54,985 nucleotides of DNA from Amycolatopsis circi (GCF_003385235.1 NZ_PQIA01000056.1:1-54985); one strand, 5' to 3'. Shown: positions 27,003-34,732, counted from the stretch's first letter. The notes: generated by a model not told the origin, from the letters alone. Made by a program: numbers and translations.

Positions 27003-27173
27003 ATGTTTCGACGCTCGCGGCAGCGGACAGGCACCCTTGGCGCGATGTCCCTCGTCAGGCCCGACCTGCGCGTGTACACCAAGAACCAGTACAGCATCCA
27101 ACCGGAGGGGGGAGGACCTTCGCGGTTGGCCCGGCGAGATGCAAGCGCTCAAACCCGAGACCCACGTAGGTAA
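27003..27173 (+). CDS. Small ORF with strong ribosome-binding site
   Basis: This 56-aa reading frame starts MFRRSRQRTGTLGAM and continues SLVRPDLRVYTKNQYSIQPE before an Arg-rich tail. A GGAGG motif at 26991-26995 sits 7 nt before the ATG. Codon choice in the middle favours G or C at the third position. I know no family for it. It lies 52 bp upstream of another well-initiated small gene, so the two may form a unit. Confidence 0.45.
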   Translation: MFRRSRQRTGTLGAMSLVRPDLRVYTKNQYSIQPEGGGPSRLARRDASAQTRDPRR

Positions 27174-27225
27174 AAGTAGGCTGACGCCGGTGCACACGCC
27201 GCACTAACCTACCTGAGGAGGAATA

Positions 27226-27459
27226 ATGGAATTCGAACGAAAAACCTTTGAAATCCGGCTGGGAATTTACGCGAGCGAGGCACAGGCGCAGGGACTGGTC
27301 GACCAGATCAGACTGATGCTGTGCCCGGATCCCGACCATCACTCCCCCTGCCCCATTCCTTGGGCCATCGGAATCCTGTCGGAGACTGAGCATCCTGACG
27401 CAGTCCAGTACCCGGGCCTCAAAGAACAGTACCGCGTCGAGCACCCGAACGATCAATAG
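27226..27459 (+). CDS. Small protein with conserved-looking CPDxDHxxxCPIPW motif
   Basis: The 77-aa product begins MEFERKTFEIRLGIYASEAQ, which looks like a beta-alpha unit. It then has CPDPDHHSPCPIPW (two Cys, two His) and ends with EQYRVEHPNDQ. The ATG is preceded by GAGGAGGA at ideal spacing, so it is very likely translated. The Cys/His pattern could bind metal or be structural. No function is known to me. It has no signal peptide or membrane segment. Confidence 0.7.
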   Translation: MEFERKTFEIRLGIYASEAQAQGLVDQIRLMLCPDPDHHSPCPIPWAIGILSETEHPDAVQYPGLKEQYRVEHPNDQ

Positions 27460-28290
27460 ACAGCGACACACTCCGACTGCACCGAGCCTCCTGCGACGTT
27501 GAGGTGACTGAGCGGCAGTTTAATGCAGGAATCAGGGCAGGAAGCGTGATCGGTTTCGGTGACGGTCGCGCAGTGTGCGGCCATGATACTGATGCCGTCG
27601 CGGACAGCATTGACTATGCTGGCGCACTTGCCCCGCCTCGGACCATAAGTTCGGCGATCGGAGATCTTCTCTGCGGTGACTGGCGGTCGCACTCGCAGAT
27701 CGCGCTGGCGGCCCTGAAGGTGCCGCAGTCATCGTCCGCGGCACCGAGTGCTCCGTCCAGGGAAGAAGGCAGTCGGTATAACAATTGCGCACGATCACTG
27801 CGGCGAACGGCGGCAGGTTCTTGGGCCCTGAGAACCAATCGAGGTACCCAGTGCCATATCCGAGCCAGCAGTTCTACATGACGACAACGAATCACGCCTG
27901 AACAGCCCTCCGCAATGCCTGGACGAGGCGAGACATGTGCCTGGCACTAAACCGAGCCGAGAGCCAGTCCGACAGGCAAGCAGTCAACGCGTTCAGCGGC
28001 CGCGACCGCAGCGGATTCGGCGTACTGCGCGCATGTGACGATGCTCGATACCGAAATCACATGCCTCGGCAAAGCTGGCTCACAGCAGCAGTTTAGGACG
28101 GCGCGCCCATGAATCCGTTTGCTGCGCCCACGAGAACGCGCCGCTTCAGACAGCGTCCGGCCTGCTGCTCCAGCCGCCGCACCCGCTACGCCTGCGCCGC
28201 GGGACGCCGGAGATCGACGCAACGTGATCAACCTCCCGAACGAAGAGTTACGCCAAGCCCTGCTACCCCGAGGTAGCCACTGCTTGGTTG
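27460..28290. other. Gene-poor stretch, no gene supported
   Basis: Several overlapping open frames of 60-125 codons occur on both strands. None has a good ribosome-binding site together with coding-like codon use or a recognisable family. It may be eroded sequence inside the island. Confidence 0.5.
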
Positions 28291-28536
28291 TTACACATCA
28301 ACACAAGCAACGGGGAAGGCCCCAAGATCGACGGACCATCCGAACATTCGCCTAGCCGACCGAGCAACTCCGGCGTACCCTCCTTCTTCCTTGTTCACCA
28401 CCTCTAGCGCGTGTACCTTGGCCGTTGAGGTGTCATGGATGTTGCCACTCACGGGGAGGGTGAAGTGGGGCAATATTTCGACGTGAATACCGTCCAGACC
28501 TTCACGAATAGGTGCACCCAGGGGGTTTCCTGTCAT
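28291..28536 (-). CDS. Possible small ORF divergent from the StrR-like regulator
   Basis: An 81-aa frame begins MTGNPLGAPIREGLDGIHVEI, then reads LPHFTLPVSGNIHDTSTAKV and ends GWSVDLGAFPVACVDV. Its composition is balanced and protein-like, unlike its neighbours. The ribosome-binding site is poor and third-position GC is low, so confidence is limited. I do not recognise a family. Confidence 0.35.
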   Translation of the reverse strand: MTGNPLGAPIREGLDGIHVEILPHFTLPVSGNIHDTSTAKVHALEVVNKEEGGYAGVARSARRMFGWSVDLGAFPVACVDV

Positions 28537-28558
28537 TTTCTGATCGAGACTTTGCCGA

Positions 28559-29509
28559 GTGGTCTCTGACTCGTCCACGGAGGCTTCAGAGCCGAACAAG
28601 ATAGCCACCGTGGCCATCAGCGCATTACGACCAGCAGACTCACCGCGATCAGCCGGGGAGGATGAGGAACACGCACAACGGTTGGCGGAAGCCGACCAGG
28701 CGCTTCCGCCGATACTGGTACATCGAAGCACGATGCGCATCATTGATGGCATGCACCGGGTACGCGCAGCCAAACTCAAGGGCGCGCAAGATATCTCCGT
28801 TCGGTACTTCGAAGGCAGTGACGTAGACGCGTTCGTGGCGGGCGTGCGAGCCAACGTCGAACACGGATTGCCGCTGAACTCGAAGGATCGGCAAGCAGCA
28901 GCGAAGCGTATTCTGCGCTCGCGGCCGGAGTGGTCTGATCGATCCGTCGCCAAATCAGCCGGCCTCTCCGATAAAACAGTCGCCGCGATTCGCTCGCGTT
29001 TAACTTCGGAAATTCCGCAGTTGCCCACAAGAACAGGGTCCGACGGCAGGATGCGTCCGCTGGACAGCACCGACGGACGAAGACGTGCGCGTGATCTGCT
29101 CGTCCAGCAGCCCAATTTGTCGTTGCGCTCGATCGCCAAGGCAGCCGGGATATCCGTTCGCACAGCCAAGGATGTCCGCGACCGACTGAGCAGAGGAGAG
29201 GACCCGGTTCCGCCAAGCAGTCGTCAAAGTTCACGCGCCACTGAAAACGCCGGCCGTGCTGAGAGTCGTGACCTCACCGTACTGCTGGTCGAACTGCAGA
29301 ATGATCCATCCCTGCGTTACAGCGAAAGCGGGCGTCGCTTGCTGCGAGGCCTGGGAGCTGGGTTGCTGACCAGTCAAGAATTCGACCGTGTCGCCGAGAC
29401 TGCTCCCCCTTACGTCACCGAGAAGCTCGCTGCGGCCGCCGCGGCCTGCGCGGAGATCTGGCGCACACTTGCCGAAGACTTGTCTCGTCGAGCATCTGAC
29501 AAAACCTGA
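28559..29509 (+). CDS. StrR-like ParB-fold transcriptional regulator
   Basis: The 316-aa product matches the StrR/NovG/Bbr type of antibiotic-cluster activators. A ParB-like N-terminal domain (ISALRPADSPRSAGEDEEHAQRL, LPPILVHRSTMRIIDGMHRVRAAKLKG) is followed by VRANVEHGLPLNSKDRQAAA. A helix-turn-helix (WSDRSVAKSAGLSDKTVAAIRSRL) comes next, then a second one (LSLRSIAKAAGISVRTAKDVRDRL). An in-frame stop at 28541 restricts the start to the GTG at 28559, which has only a weak ribosome-binding site. It lies 2.9 kb upstream of the RiPP genes on the same strand and is the best candidate for their pathway-specific activator. That link is inferred. Confidence 0.85.
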   Translation: MVSDSSTEASEPNKIATVAISALRPADSPRSAGEDEEHAQRLAEADQALPPILVHRSTMRIIDGMHRVRAAKLKGAQDISVRYFEGSDVDAFVAGVRANVEHGLPLNSKDRQAAAKRILRSRPEWSDRSVAKSAGLSDKTVAAIRSRLTSEIPQLPTRTGSDGRMRPLDSTDGRRRARDLLVQQPNLSLRSIAKAAGISVRTAKDVRDRLSRGEDPVPPSSRQSSRATENAGRAESRDLTVLLVELQNDPSLRYSESGRRLLRGLGAGLLTSQEFDRVAETAPPYVTEKLAAAAAACAEIWRTLAEDLSRRASDKT

Positions 29510-29559
29510 CTTCCACCGAGACTTGCCTAATTCACGGGGCTGTGTTTTTCTTTATTATG

Positions 29560-29583
29560 AAGAATTGATAGAAGTCAATTCTT
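29560..29583. terminator. AT-rich hairpin after the StrR-like gene
   Basis: AAGAATTGA (29560-29568) and TCAATTCTT (29575-29583) are exact reverse complements with a 6-nt loop. TTATTT follows. It could terminate the regulator mRNA or act as an operator for the next gene. The A/T content is striking for this genome. Confidence 0.5.
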
Positions 29584-29614
29584 TTATTTCCACCCCACAC
29601 ATCGAGGAGCATTC

Positions 29615-29920
29615 ATGATCAAACGTGCAATTATTGGCGCGGCCGGAGCACTCGCAGCATTGAGCTTGTTCGCCGCCCCAGCCGCTACGGCGTCCCCCAT
29701 AAGCACAAATTCCGCAGTCGCCGCGTCTGCACACGTGCTCGCCAGGTACACCATTACAGTGAAATGCGACCTAGTTCGCATCTCACCCTATGGCAATGTC
29801 GGCTACGTGTACGGCACGGGCAGCGCCAGCAGCTATGGTGCCGCGTTCAACAACGCAGAAAAGGACGCGAACACCCACGTGCCCGCAGGGCACTACAAGC
29901 GCCATTGCCGTCCTATCTGA
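29615..29920 (+). CDS. Small secreted protein
   Basis: The 101-aa product has a clear Sec signal peptide (MIKRAIIGAAGALAALSLFA, cleavage near ATA-SP at about residue 27). The mature part of about 75 residues has two cysteines (VKCDL and RHCRPI) that could form a disulfide. It contains YVYGTGSASSYGAAFNNAEKDA. The ATG has GAGGAG at good spacing. I know no function. It sits between the regulator and the ABC transporter but need not belong to the RiPP pathway. Confidence 0.75.
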   Translation: MIKRAIIGAAGALAALSLFAAPAATASPISTNSAVAASAHVLARYTITVKCDLVRISPYGNVGYVYGTGSASSYGAAFNNAEKDANTHVPAGHYKRHCRPI

Positions 29921-29953
29921 TATCCGCCGCGCAGGCCTGGAAAGGATTGTGAA

Positions 29954-30337
29954 TTGTTCAGCTCGAGATTCCGCCGCGGCGGTGTAGCCGCTGCAATCGC
30001 CATGAGCCTGTTCATCGGCGGGTTTGGCGTGGCAATGGCCGAGGCAAGCCCTCGGGCAGCGACGGTCACTCCAACGTCCTACTGTGACGATTACCCTCCA
30101 GTATTCAGAGTTCTTGCTTCCAGCACAGACCCGATCGCCCTCGGCAGGGCGCTTGATACCTGGATAGGGTGGATGGAGGCCGCTTTCCCTCAAGTACCTC
30201 CGGCCAACCAGCCGGCGTTCCGGAAGTACATCAACCACATCAGGGACCTGCGCGGCGCGCTGACACCAGCGTCTATCGAGGAAATCCATGAGATCGCAAA
30301 GCCAATCCTGGCTTCAGTGATTGCTCGCTGTTCCTGA
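29954..30337 (+). CDS. Secreted hypothetical protein, TTG start
   Basis: The 127-aa product carries an N-terminal Arg-rich signal peptide (FSSRFRRGGVAAAIAMSLFI, cleavage near AEA-SP). The mature part of about 95 helical residues has two cysteines, near the N-terminus (SYCDDYPP) and at the very C-terminus (ARCS). The TTG at 29954 is supported by AAAGGA upstream and by the complete signal sequence it gives. It follows the previous gene by 33 bp, so the two are probably cotranscribed. A strong terminator follows. Confidence 0.65.
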   Translation: MFSSRFRRGGVAAAIAMSLFIGGFGVAMAEASPRAATVTPTSYCDDYPPVFRVLASSTDPIALGRALDTWIGWMEAAFPQVPPANQPAFRKYINHIRDLRGALTPASIEEIHEIAKPILASVIARCS

Positions 30338-30348
30338 CGAAAAGAACG

Positions 30349-30390
30349 AGGCGGTGGGGCGAGAGCGTTTCAGCTCTCGCCCCACCGCCT
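30349..30390. terminator. Bidirectional terminator between secreted protein and ABC genes
   Basis: Perfect 18-bp arms (30349-30366 and 30373-30390; AGGCGGTGGGGCGAGAGC type) flank a 6-nt loop. It separates the convergent secreted-protein gene and the ABC permease gene. Confidence 0.85.
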
Positions 30391-30412
30391 TGTCGTTGGG
30401 GCTACCGAAGAA

Positions 30413-31255
30413 TCAGATGACGTCCCGCCGATTCAAGACGACCATGCTCACGACGACGGTGGCCAGGACATAACCGACGAGCACGATAGTCGCCGCGATC
30501 GGCACCGCGATGTCGGTAACCCCCAGCGGACCCCCCTGCCCCTGCACAGCGGCACCGAGCGCGTGCGCCAGCACGCCGGAATTCGGCCCGATGAGGATGG
30601 CCCGCAACGGCTTCAGGCCTTCGAAGGTGGCGGCGAGTCCCGCGAGCAGCGACTCCAGCGCGAGCGTCCACACCAGGCCGATCGCCAGCGCAGCTGCCAC
30701 GCTGCGGAAGACAAAGGCCAGTGTGAAGCCTAAGCCCGCGAAAGCCAGCACGGAAAGCCAGCAGGCACCGAACGAGGCGACCAGGTCGCCGATCAGAGGC
30801 CACTGCTGAGATCGGCCCTCAGCAGCGGCTACGGCCGTCGCGCAGACAGCCGAAACAACAAAGGACATGACGACCAGGACAGCCATAACCGTCGCCAACG
30901 AAGCTAGTTTGCCCAGTACCACCGTCCTGCGGTCGGGTCGCTGGGTAAGCAGTGTGGTCATCGTGCGCCACCGATAGTCCCCGCCGCCGACCAGCGCACC
31001 GATGATCAAGGCGATAGCCGAACCGTAAAGCGGGTAAAGCGAAGCGTTGTAGTACGCGAGCCCATCGGGAACGAGGGTGTGAATCAGCGTTTCCGCCTTG
31101 CCGTGATCCGGTTTCGCCGCCTCTTTGCGATAGGTCAGGTATTGGACGAGGTAAGCGAACACCACGATCTGGACCAGCCAGACGGCGCCGGCCGCCCAAA
31201 GGGCGACTCTGCGTCGCAACTGGCCGAGCTCCGCGCTCGCCACTTGGATGATCAT
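30413..31255 (-). CDS. ABC-2 type transporter permease
   Basis: The 280-aa protein has about six membrane helices: one near residues 18-40, others at about 80-100 and beyond, and a last one at about 250-272 followed by a short NRRDVI tail. It resembles ABC-2 permeases paired with bacitracin- or lantibiotic-type ATPases. Its ATG overlaps the stop of the ATPase gene by 4 bp. It probably exports, or protects against, the RiPP made by the divergent operon. Confidence 0.85.
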   Translation of the reverse strand: MIIQVASAELGQLRRRVALWAAGAVWLVQIVVFAYLVQYLTYRKEAAKPDHGKAETLIHTLVPDGLAYYNASLYPLYGSAIALIIGALVGGGDYRWRTMTTLLTQRPDRRTVVLGKLASLATVMAVLVVMSFVVSAVCATAVAAAEGRSQQWPLIGDLVASFGACWLSVLAFAGLGFTLAFVFRSVAAALAIGLVWTLALESLLAGLAATFEGLKPLRAILIGPNSGVLAHALGAAVQGQGGPLGVTDIAVPIAATIVLVGYVLATVVVSMVVLNRRDVI

Positions 31256-32196
31256 GCCGGCCGCTCCGATTGCTCGATGGACACCTGCTCGCTCGTCCCC
31301 GTCGCGAGTTCCATGAAGATCGCTTCGAGCGACCTCTCCTCTTGCCGCAACTCAGTCACCTGAACCCCGCCGAGAGCCAGCTTGCTGCTGATTGCGCCCA
31401 GTTCCGCGCCGTCTGATCGAAACCGGATCTCGCCGTTCGTCACTCGGAGGTCTCGCACGCTCTGCATCGCCGCCAGTATCGCGAGTGCATCGTCTTGAGG
31501 CGTCGCCTTGATGACCGTTTGCGGCGTGGTCCCGTCACGTCGCAGGTCCCCGACGGTGCCCTCTACCACCAATCGTCCTTCGCGGATGATCCCAATTCGA
31601 TCGCATACGGCCTCGACTTCGGCCAGCAGATGGCTCGAAAGCATGATGGTGCGGCCTTCATCCTGCAACGAACGAATGAGATCTCTCATGGCGGCCATGC
31701 CGGCCGGGTCCAAGCCGTTTGTCGGCTCGTCGAGTATGAGCAACTCAGGTTCCTTGAGCAGTGCGGCGGCGACACCGAGTCGCTGCTTCATGCCGAGCGA
31801 GTAGGCACGGAACGGCGTTCGTTTTGCCTCCAGACCAACGCGTTCCAACAGCACCGGCACGGTCTTCGCAGACCGCCCCGAATAGCGGGCTAGGAGCTTT
31901 AGGTTGGCAGTGCCGGAGAGGAACGGATAGAACGCCGGAGCTTCGATGAGACAGCCGAGCTTCGCCAGCGTTGCGGGGAAGCCAGGCGGCTTTCCGAGTA
32001 CCGTGATCGAGCCCGCTGTCGGCCTGACGAGCCCCGCCAGCATGCGCATGGTCGTCGTCTTGCCAGCACCGTTAAGCCCTAGAAACCCGTAAACCTCGCC
32101 ACTGCGAATATTCAAGCCAAGATCGTCGACGGCACGCTGGCTCTTGCTGTAAACTTTGCTCAGCTTCTCCGTAACTATTACGGAAGGCGTGTTCAT
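31252..32196 (-). CDS. ABC transporter ATP-binding protein
   Basis: The 314-aa ATPase has Walker A GLNGAGKTTT near residue 42, the signature YSLGMKQRLGVA, and Walker B LLILDEPTNGLD. An H-loop is in SSHLLAEVEAVCDRIGI. The C-terminal extension of about 80 residues is typical of drug-export ATPases of the CcmA/BcrA type. The ATG has GGGGGA upstream. It is transcribed divergently from the RiPP operon, with face-to-face promoters 90 bp apart. Confidence 0.92.
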   Translation of the reverse strand: MNTPSVIVTEKLSKVYSKSQRAVDDLGLNIRSGEVYGFLGLNGAGKTTTMRMLAGLVRPTAGSITVLGKPPGFPATLAKLGCLIEAPAFYPFLSGTANLKLLARYSGRSAKTVPVLLERVGLEAKRTPFRAYSLGMKQRLGVAAALLKEPELLILDEPTNGLDPAGMAAMRDLIRSLQDEGRTIMLSSHLLAEVEAVCDRIGIIREGRLVVEGTVGDLRRDGTTPQTVIKATPQDDALAILAAMQSVRDLRVTNGEIRFRSDGAELGAISSKLALGGVQVTELRQEERSLEAIFMELATGTSEQVSIEQSERPA

Positions 32197-32226
32197 TTAT
32201 CCCCCTGAAGTGATGCTCGGACATCG

Positions 32227-32256
32227 AGGCTAGCAGCAGCTCGGCGAGCGCGGCAA
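32227..32256 (-). promoter_or_regulatory. Probable promoter of the ABC transporter genes
   Basis: On the minus strand TTGCCG (32256-32251) and TAGCCT (32232-32227) are separated by 18 bp. They lie about 30 bp before the ATPase start, a fit to a vegetative actinobacterial promoter. Confidence 0.5.
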
Positions 32257-32345
32257 ACAAATCTCACTCATTCAGTGGCTTGACGATGCAAGATCTCCGC
32301 GCACACCCTATTGGCAAACCGACAAAAGGGCACGCGCTTCACCGC

Positions 32346-32375
32346 TTGACGACACTTTGCGAAGCAGGGTAGCTT
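32346..32375 (+). promoter_or_regulatory. Probable promoter of the RiPP operon
   Basis: TTGACG (32346-32351) and TAGCTT (32370-32375) are 18 bp apart, followed by a leader of roughly 70 nt to the ATG at 32453. No StrR-type inverted repeat was evident to me beside it. Confidence 0.5.
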
Positions 32376-32452
32376 GAAGCCATATTCTTTCGGGGAAAAT
32401 CTCATCTGCATTTAGACTAGCGCTTTTAACTGATTCAATCTGGGGGGATCGC

Positions 32453-34489
32453 ATGAGCGCGTGGACACAGTCACGAATAAGTTCTTCCAGACCAAGGCTG
32501 AAGTCAGATACCGCCTTTCTTCCCTTGCCAAACGGCGTACTGTTGCGGAACAACAAAGCCAATTTCGCAATCAACGGAAGCTCTGCCTACCAATGGATTT
32601 CCGCACTCGCACCGTTGCTCACCGGAGAAAACTCGATCGAATCCATCTGCCTGCCCTTGAGCGAAGAACAGCGTGCTACCGTCCGCCAGCTCGTCGAAGC
32701 GCTCGTAGAGCAGGGGTTCGCCGACGACAGAGGCGTCAGCGGCGACGAGGAGACAGCATTACCGGTCGCGGTGCGCGAATTGTTCGCCGGGCAGATCGCG
32801 TTCATAGGTCACCACGCGGACCATCCAGAACAGAGGTTCGAGGCATTTCGCCGCAGCCGGGTGCGCATCGTCGGTGCCGGTGCGGCATTCGAAGTCTGCA
32901 TTGACACGTTGCGGGAAAACGGACTTGAAAATGTCACTGCCACATCGACCGTGGGTCTAGAACTAGGAGCAGAAAGCCTTGACGCGGTAGTTTACTGCGC
33001 CACGCCAGGCGATCCAGCCGCGATTCTGGCGCTCACCAAGAGCTGCCTTGCTGCCGGCGTCCTTTTCCTGCCGCTCACTACATTCGGGCACCGAGCAGCG
33101 TTAGGTCCGGTGACCGTGCCGGGCGGGCCGTGCTGGTTCTGCCTGCAGCTGCGAATGACGGTCAACCGGAATCCGGAAGAAAGCATCGATCTCTGGCAGC
33201 GGATGGCAGGCGGCCCCGCCTTCGCCGAGCATAGAGGCATAACGAGCGCCACGGCCAAAATCCTCGGCAGCGGGCTGGCTTTCACCCTCTTCAACGCGCT
33301 GGTCGGCGGCATGAGCGACTACCGGGCCGACGAGGTGGTGATCCAGGACCTGCACACTTTGACCGCTCGGCGAACGCGACTGCTCGCCGAGCCACGTTGC
33401 CCATGGTGCACGCCGGTGTCCCGGCATGACCCGGTCACCGGACCGCTGGCCGGCGAAGAACTGCACCGTGAACTCGATGTGCTGGCAGACCAGGAAGTCG
33501 GCGTGATCACCGCGTTCGCGGACGAAGATCTCGAACAAGCCCCGCTGAAAACTGCGGCACTCCGCTCCGGCGCGCTGCCGGCCCTGCGCGGTCGGAGACT
33601 GGTCACGTTCGGCCTCGACACGATTTTGGAAGCCAGGCTTGACTTGTTCGCCGAATTTGTGCGGCGATACACCATGTCGATGCCGGATCGGCAGGCCATG
33701 GTGTGGTCCACTCCGGACGACCTGGCGGCGCGAGGGCTGCCGTTCGTTCCGGGACCTGACTTGGTGACCTGGAGCGGTCTGGCCCACTGCCCGTCCACCG
33801 CGGGGCAATGGTGGTTGCCAGCGCTCAGCCTGCGGTCGAGCGAGGAGATCCTGGTGCCCGCCGCAGCGGTCCACCCGAGCACCGATGTCAATTCAGCGCT
33901 AGCGTTCGAACCGTCGCCCGCGGGATCCGCCGCGGCGTCCACCGTGGCTGCGGTGATCGATGCAGGAACGCTGTCCGTGCTCGAATACGCGAAACTCCGT
34001 GCCCTGGTCACGCACGAAGCGGCGCTGGCCAAGCTGGCTCCCGGGTCACTCAGCCAGGCCGACCCCAGGCTGGCGTTCCTGCTGAGCTGCCTGGAACGGT
34101 TTGAGGCGAAGCCGTCGCTCGCCGAAGTGCGGGGCGCCGGCGGCCCGCACGTCGTGCTCGCTTCTGACGGCAGCGGTCACCAAGTCACCGGAGCCGGTCA
34201 GACCGGCATCGACGCGGCAGTTGCCGCGCTGCGTGATCTGGCCGGGAGGCACCAGTTGGCAGACGTCGCCGACATTCTCTTGCGGGAACCCGTGCTCGCC
34301 GACTTCTCTCCGGCCGCCGAACCGGTCTCGGCGCGCTCGGATCCGGACGAGTTCGCTCGTGAATACACATTCGACGAGATCAGGGAAGGAATCGAGGGGG
34401 AGTTGCTTTTCGCCCGCGCCACGAACGACGGCATGACAGGCGCCGGCGCGCTCGTGAGCGGCCGAGTACTGCTTCGTCTGCCTGGATGA
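32453..34489 (+). CDS. TOMM leader-binding ocin-ThiF-like protein (cyclodehydratase partner)
   Basis: This protein is expected to bind the precursor's leader peptide and deliver it to the YcaO enzyme, as TbtF does for thiomuracin. The 678-aa product starts with a PqqD-like winged-helix region (about residues 20-95), the usual recognition element. An E1/ThiF-like Rossmann motif (RVRIVGAGAAFEVCID) lies near residue 140. Two zinc-ligand pairs follow, CWFC (Cys227, Cys230) and CPWC (Cys316, Cys319). The ATG has GGGGGGAT upstream. It is the first gene of the operon. In thiopeptide and goadsporin-like clusters this gene accompanies a YcaO fusion, as here. Confidence 0.86.
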   Translation: MSAWTQSRISSSRPRLKSDTAFLPLPNGVLLRNNKANFAINGSSAYQWISALAPLLTGENSIESICLPLSEEQRATVRQLVEALVEQGFADDRGVSGDEETALPVAVRELFAGQIAFIGHHADHPEQRFEAFRRSRVRIVGAGAAFEVCIDTLRENGLENVTATSTVGLELGAESLDAVVYCATPGDPAAILALTKSCLAAGVLFLPLTTFGHRAALGPVTVPGGPCWFCLQLRMTVNRNPEESIDLWQRMAGGPAFAEHRGITSATAKILGSGLAFTLFNALVGGMSDYRADEVVIQDLHTLTARRTRLLAEPRCPWCTPVSRHDPVTGPLAGEELHRELDVLADQEVGVITAFADEDLEQAPLKTAALRSGALPALRGRRLVTFGLDTILEARLDLFAEFVRRYTMSMPDRQAMVWSTPDDLAARGLPFVPGPDLVTWSGLAHCPSTAGQWWLPALSLRSSEEILVPAAAVHPSTDVNSALAFEPSPAGSAAASTVAAVIDAGTLSVLEYAKLRALVTHEAALAKLAPGSLSQADPRLAFLLSCLERFEAKPSLAEVRGAGGPHVVLASDGSGHQVTGAGQTGIDAAVAALRDLAGRHQLADVADILLREPVLADFSPAAEPVSARSDPDEFAREYTFDEIREGIEGELLFARATNDGMTGAGALVSGRVLLRLPG

Positions 34490-34544
34490 GGCAGACGGGT
34501 CCATGAGCGCGGCGGGGGCGGCCCTGTGGGGCGCACACGGGAGG

Positions 34545-34555
34545 AAAGGAGGTGA
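34545..34555 (+). promoter_or_regulatory. Near-perfect ribosome-binding site of the precursor gene
   Basis: AAAGGAGGTGA is fully complementary to the 3' end of 16S rRNA and ends 5 nt before the ATG at 34561. It is the strongest Shine-Dalgarno site I noticed in the window and fits the need to make precursor in excess over enzymes. Confidence 0.85.
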
Positions 34556-34560
34556 ACGCC

Positions 34561-34716
34561 ATGACGACTGACGTTATGGACGAGCTCAGCCGCCTGGAGG
34601 CGGAGACCTTTGAAATTCAGGCGGTCGATTCACTCGACCAAATGCTTCCCGACAGTTCGAGCACGAGCAGCTGTAGCAGCACAAGTTGCTGCAGCTGCAC
34701 CAGCACCGGTGCCTGA
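34561..34716 (+). CDS. RiPP precursor peptide (azole/thiopeptide type)
   Basis: This 51-aa ORF is the likely substrate of the surrounding enzymes. Residues 1-31 form an acidic leader (MTTDVMDELSRLEAETFEIQ, then AVDSLDQMLPD) with a FEI motif at 17-19 that may be read by the PqqD-like domain. Residues 32-51 form the core, starting SSSTSSC and ending CCSCTSTGA, with 10 Ser, 4 Thr and 4 Cys among 20 residues. The C-C-S-C element (43-46) matches the part of known thiopeptide cores that gives azole-pyridine-azole units. The start is fixed by the perfect ribosome-binding site. A hairpin directly follows the stop. The exact leader-core border is inferred. Confidence 0.88.
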   Translation: MTTDVMDELSRLEAETFEIQAVDSLDQMLPDSSSTSSCSSTSCCSCTSTGA

Positions 34717-34732
34717 CCGTCTGCGAAGACGG
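34717..34732 (+). terminator. Small hairpin after the precursor stop, possible attenuator
   Basis: CCGTCT-GCGA-AGACGG forms a 6-bp stem with a GNRA-type tetraloop right after the precursor TGA. There is no T tract. It may stabilise the short upstream mRNA or reduce read-through into the enzyme genes, as seen in many RiPP operons. Confidence 0.5.

Noticed and set aside
27226..27459. Second RiPP precursor candidate (shares TFEI with the precursor leader)
   Set aside because: The shared TFEI is too short to mean much, the C-terminus is not Ser/Thr/Cys-rich, and the fold looks like a normal small protein.
29560..29583. StrR-type binding site
   Set aside because: The inverted repeat is AT-rich and does not resemble the GTTCGACTG-type arms known for StrR. 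It fits a terminator or an unrelated operator better.
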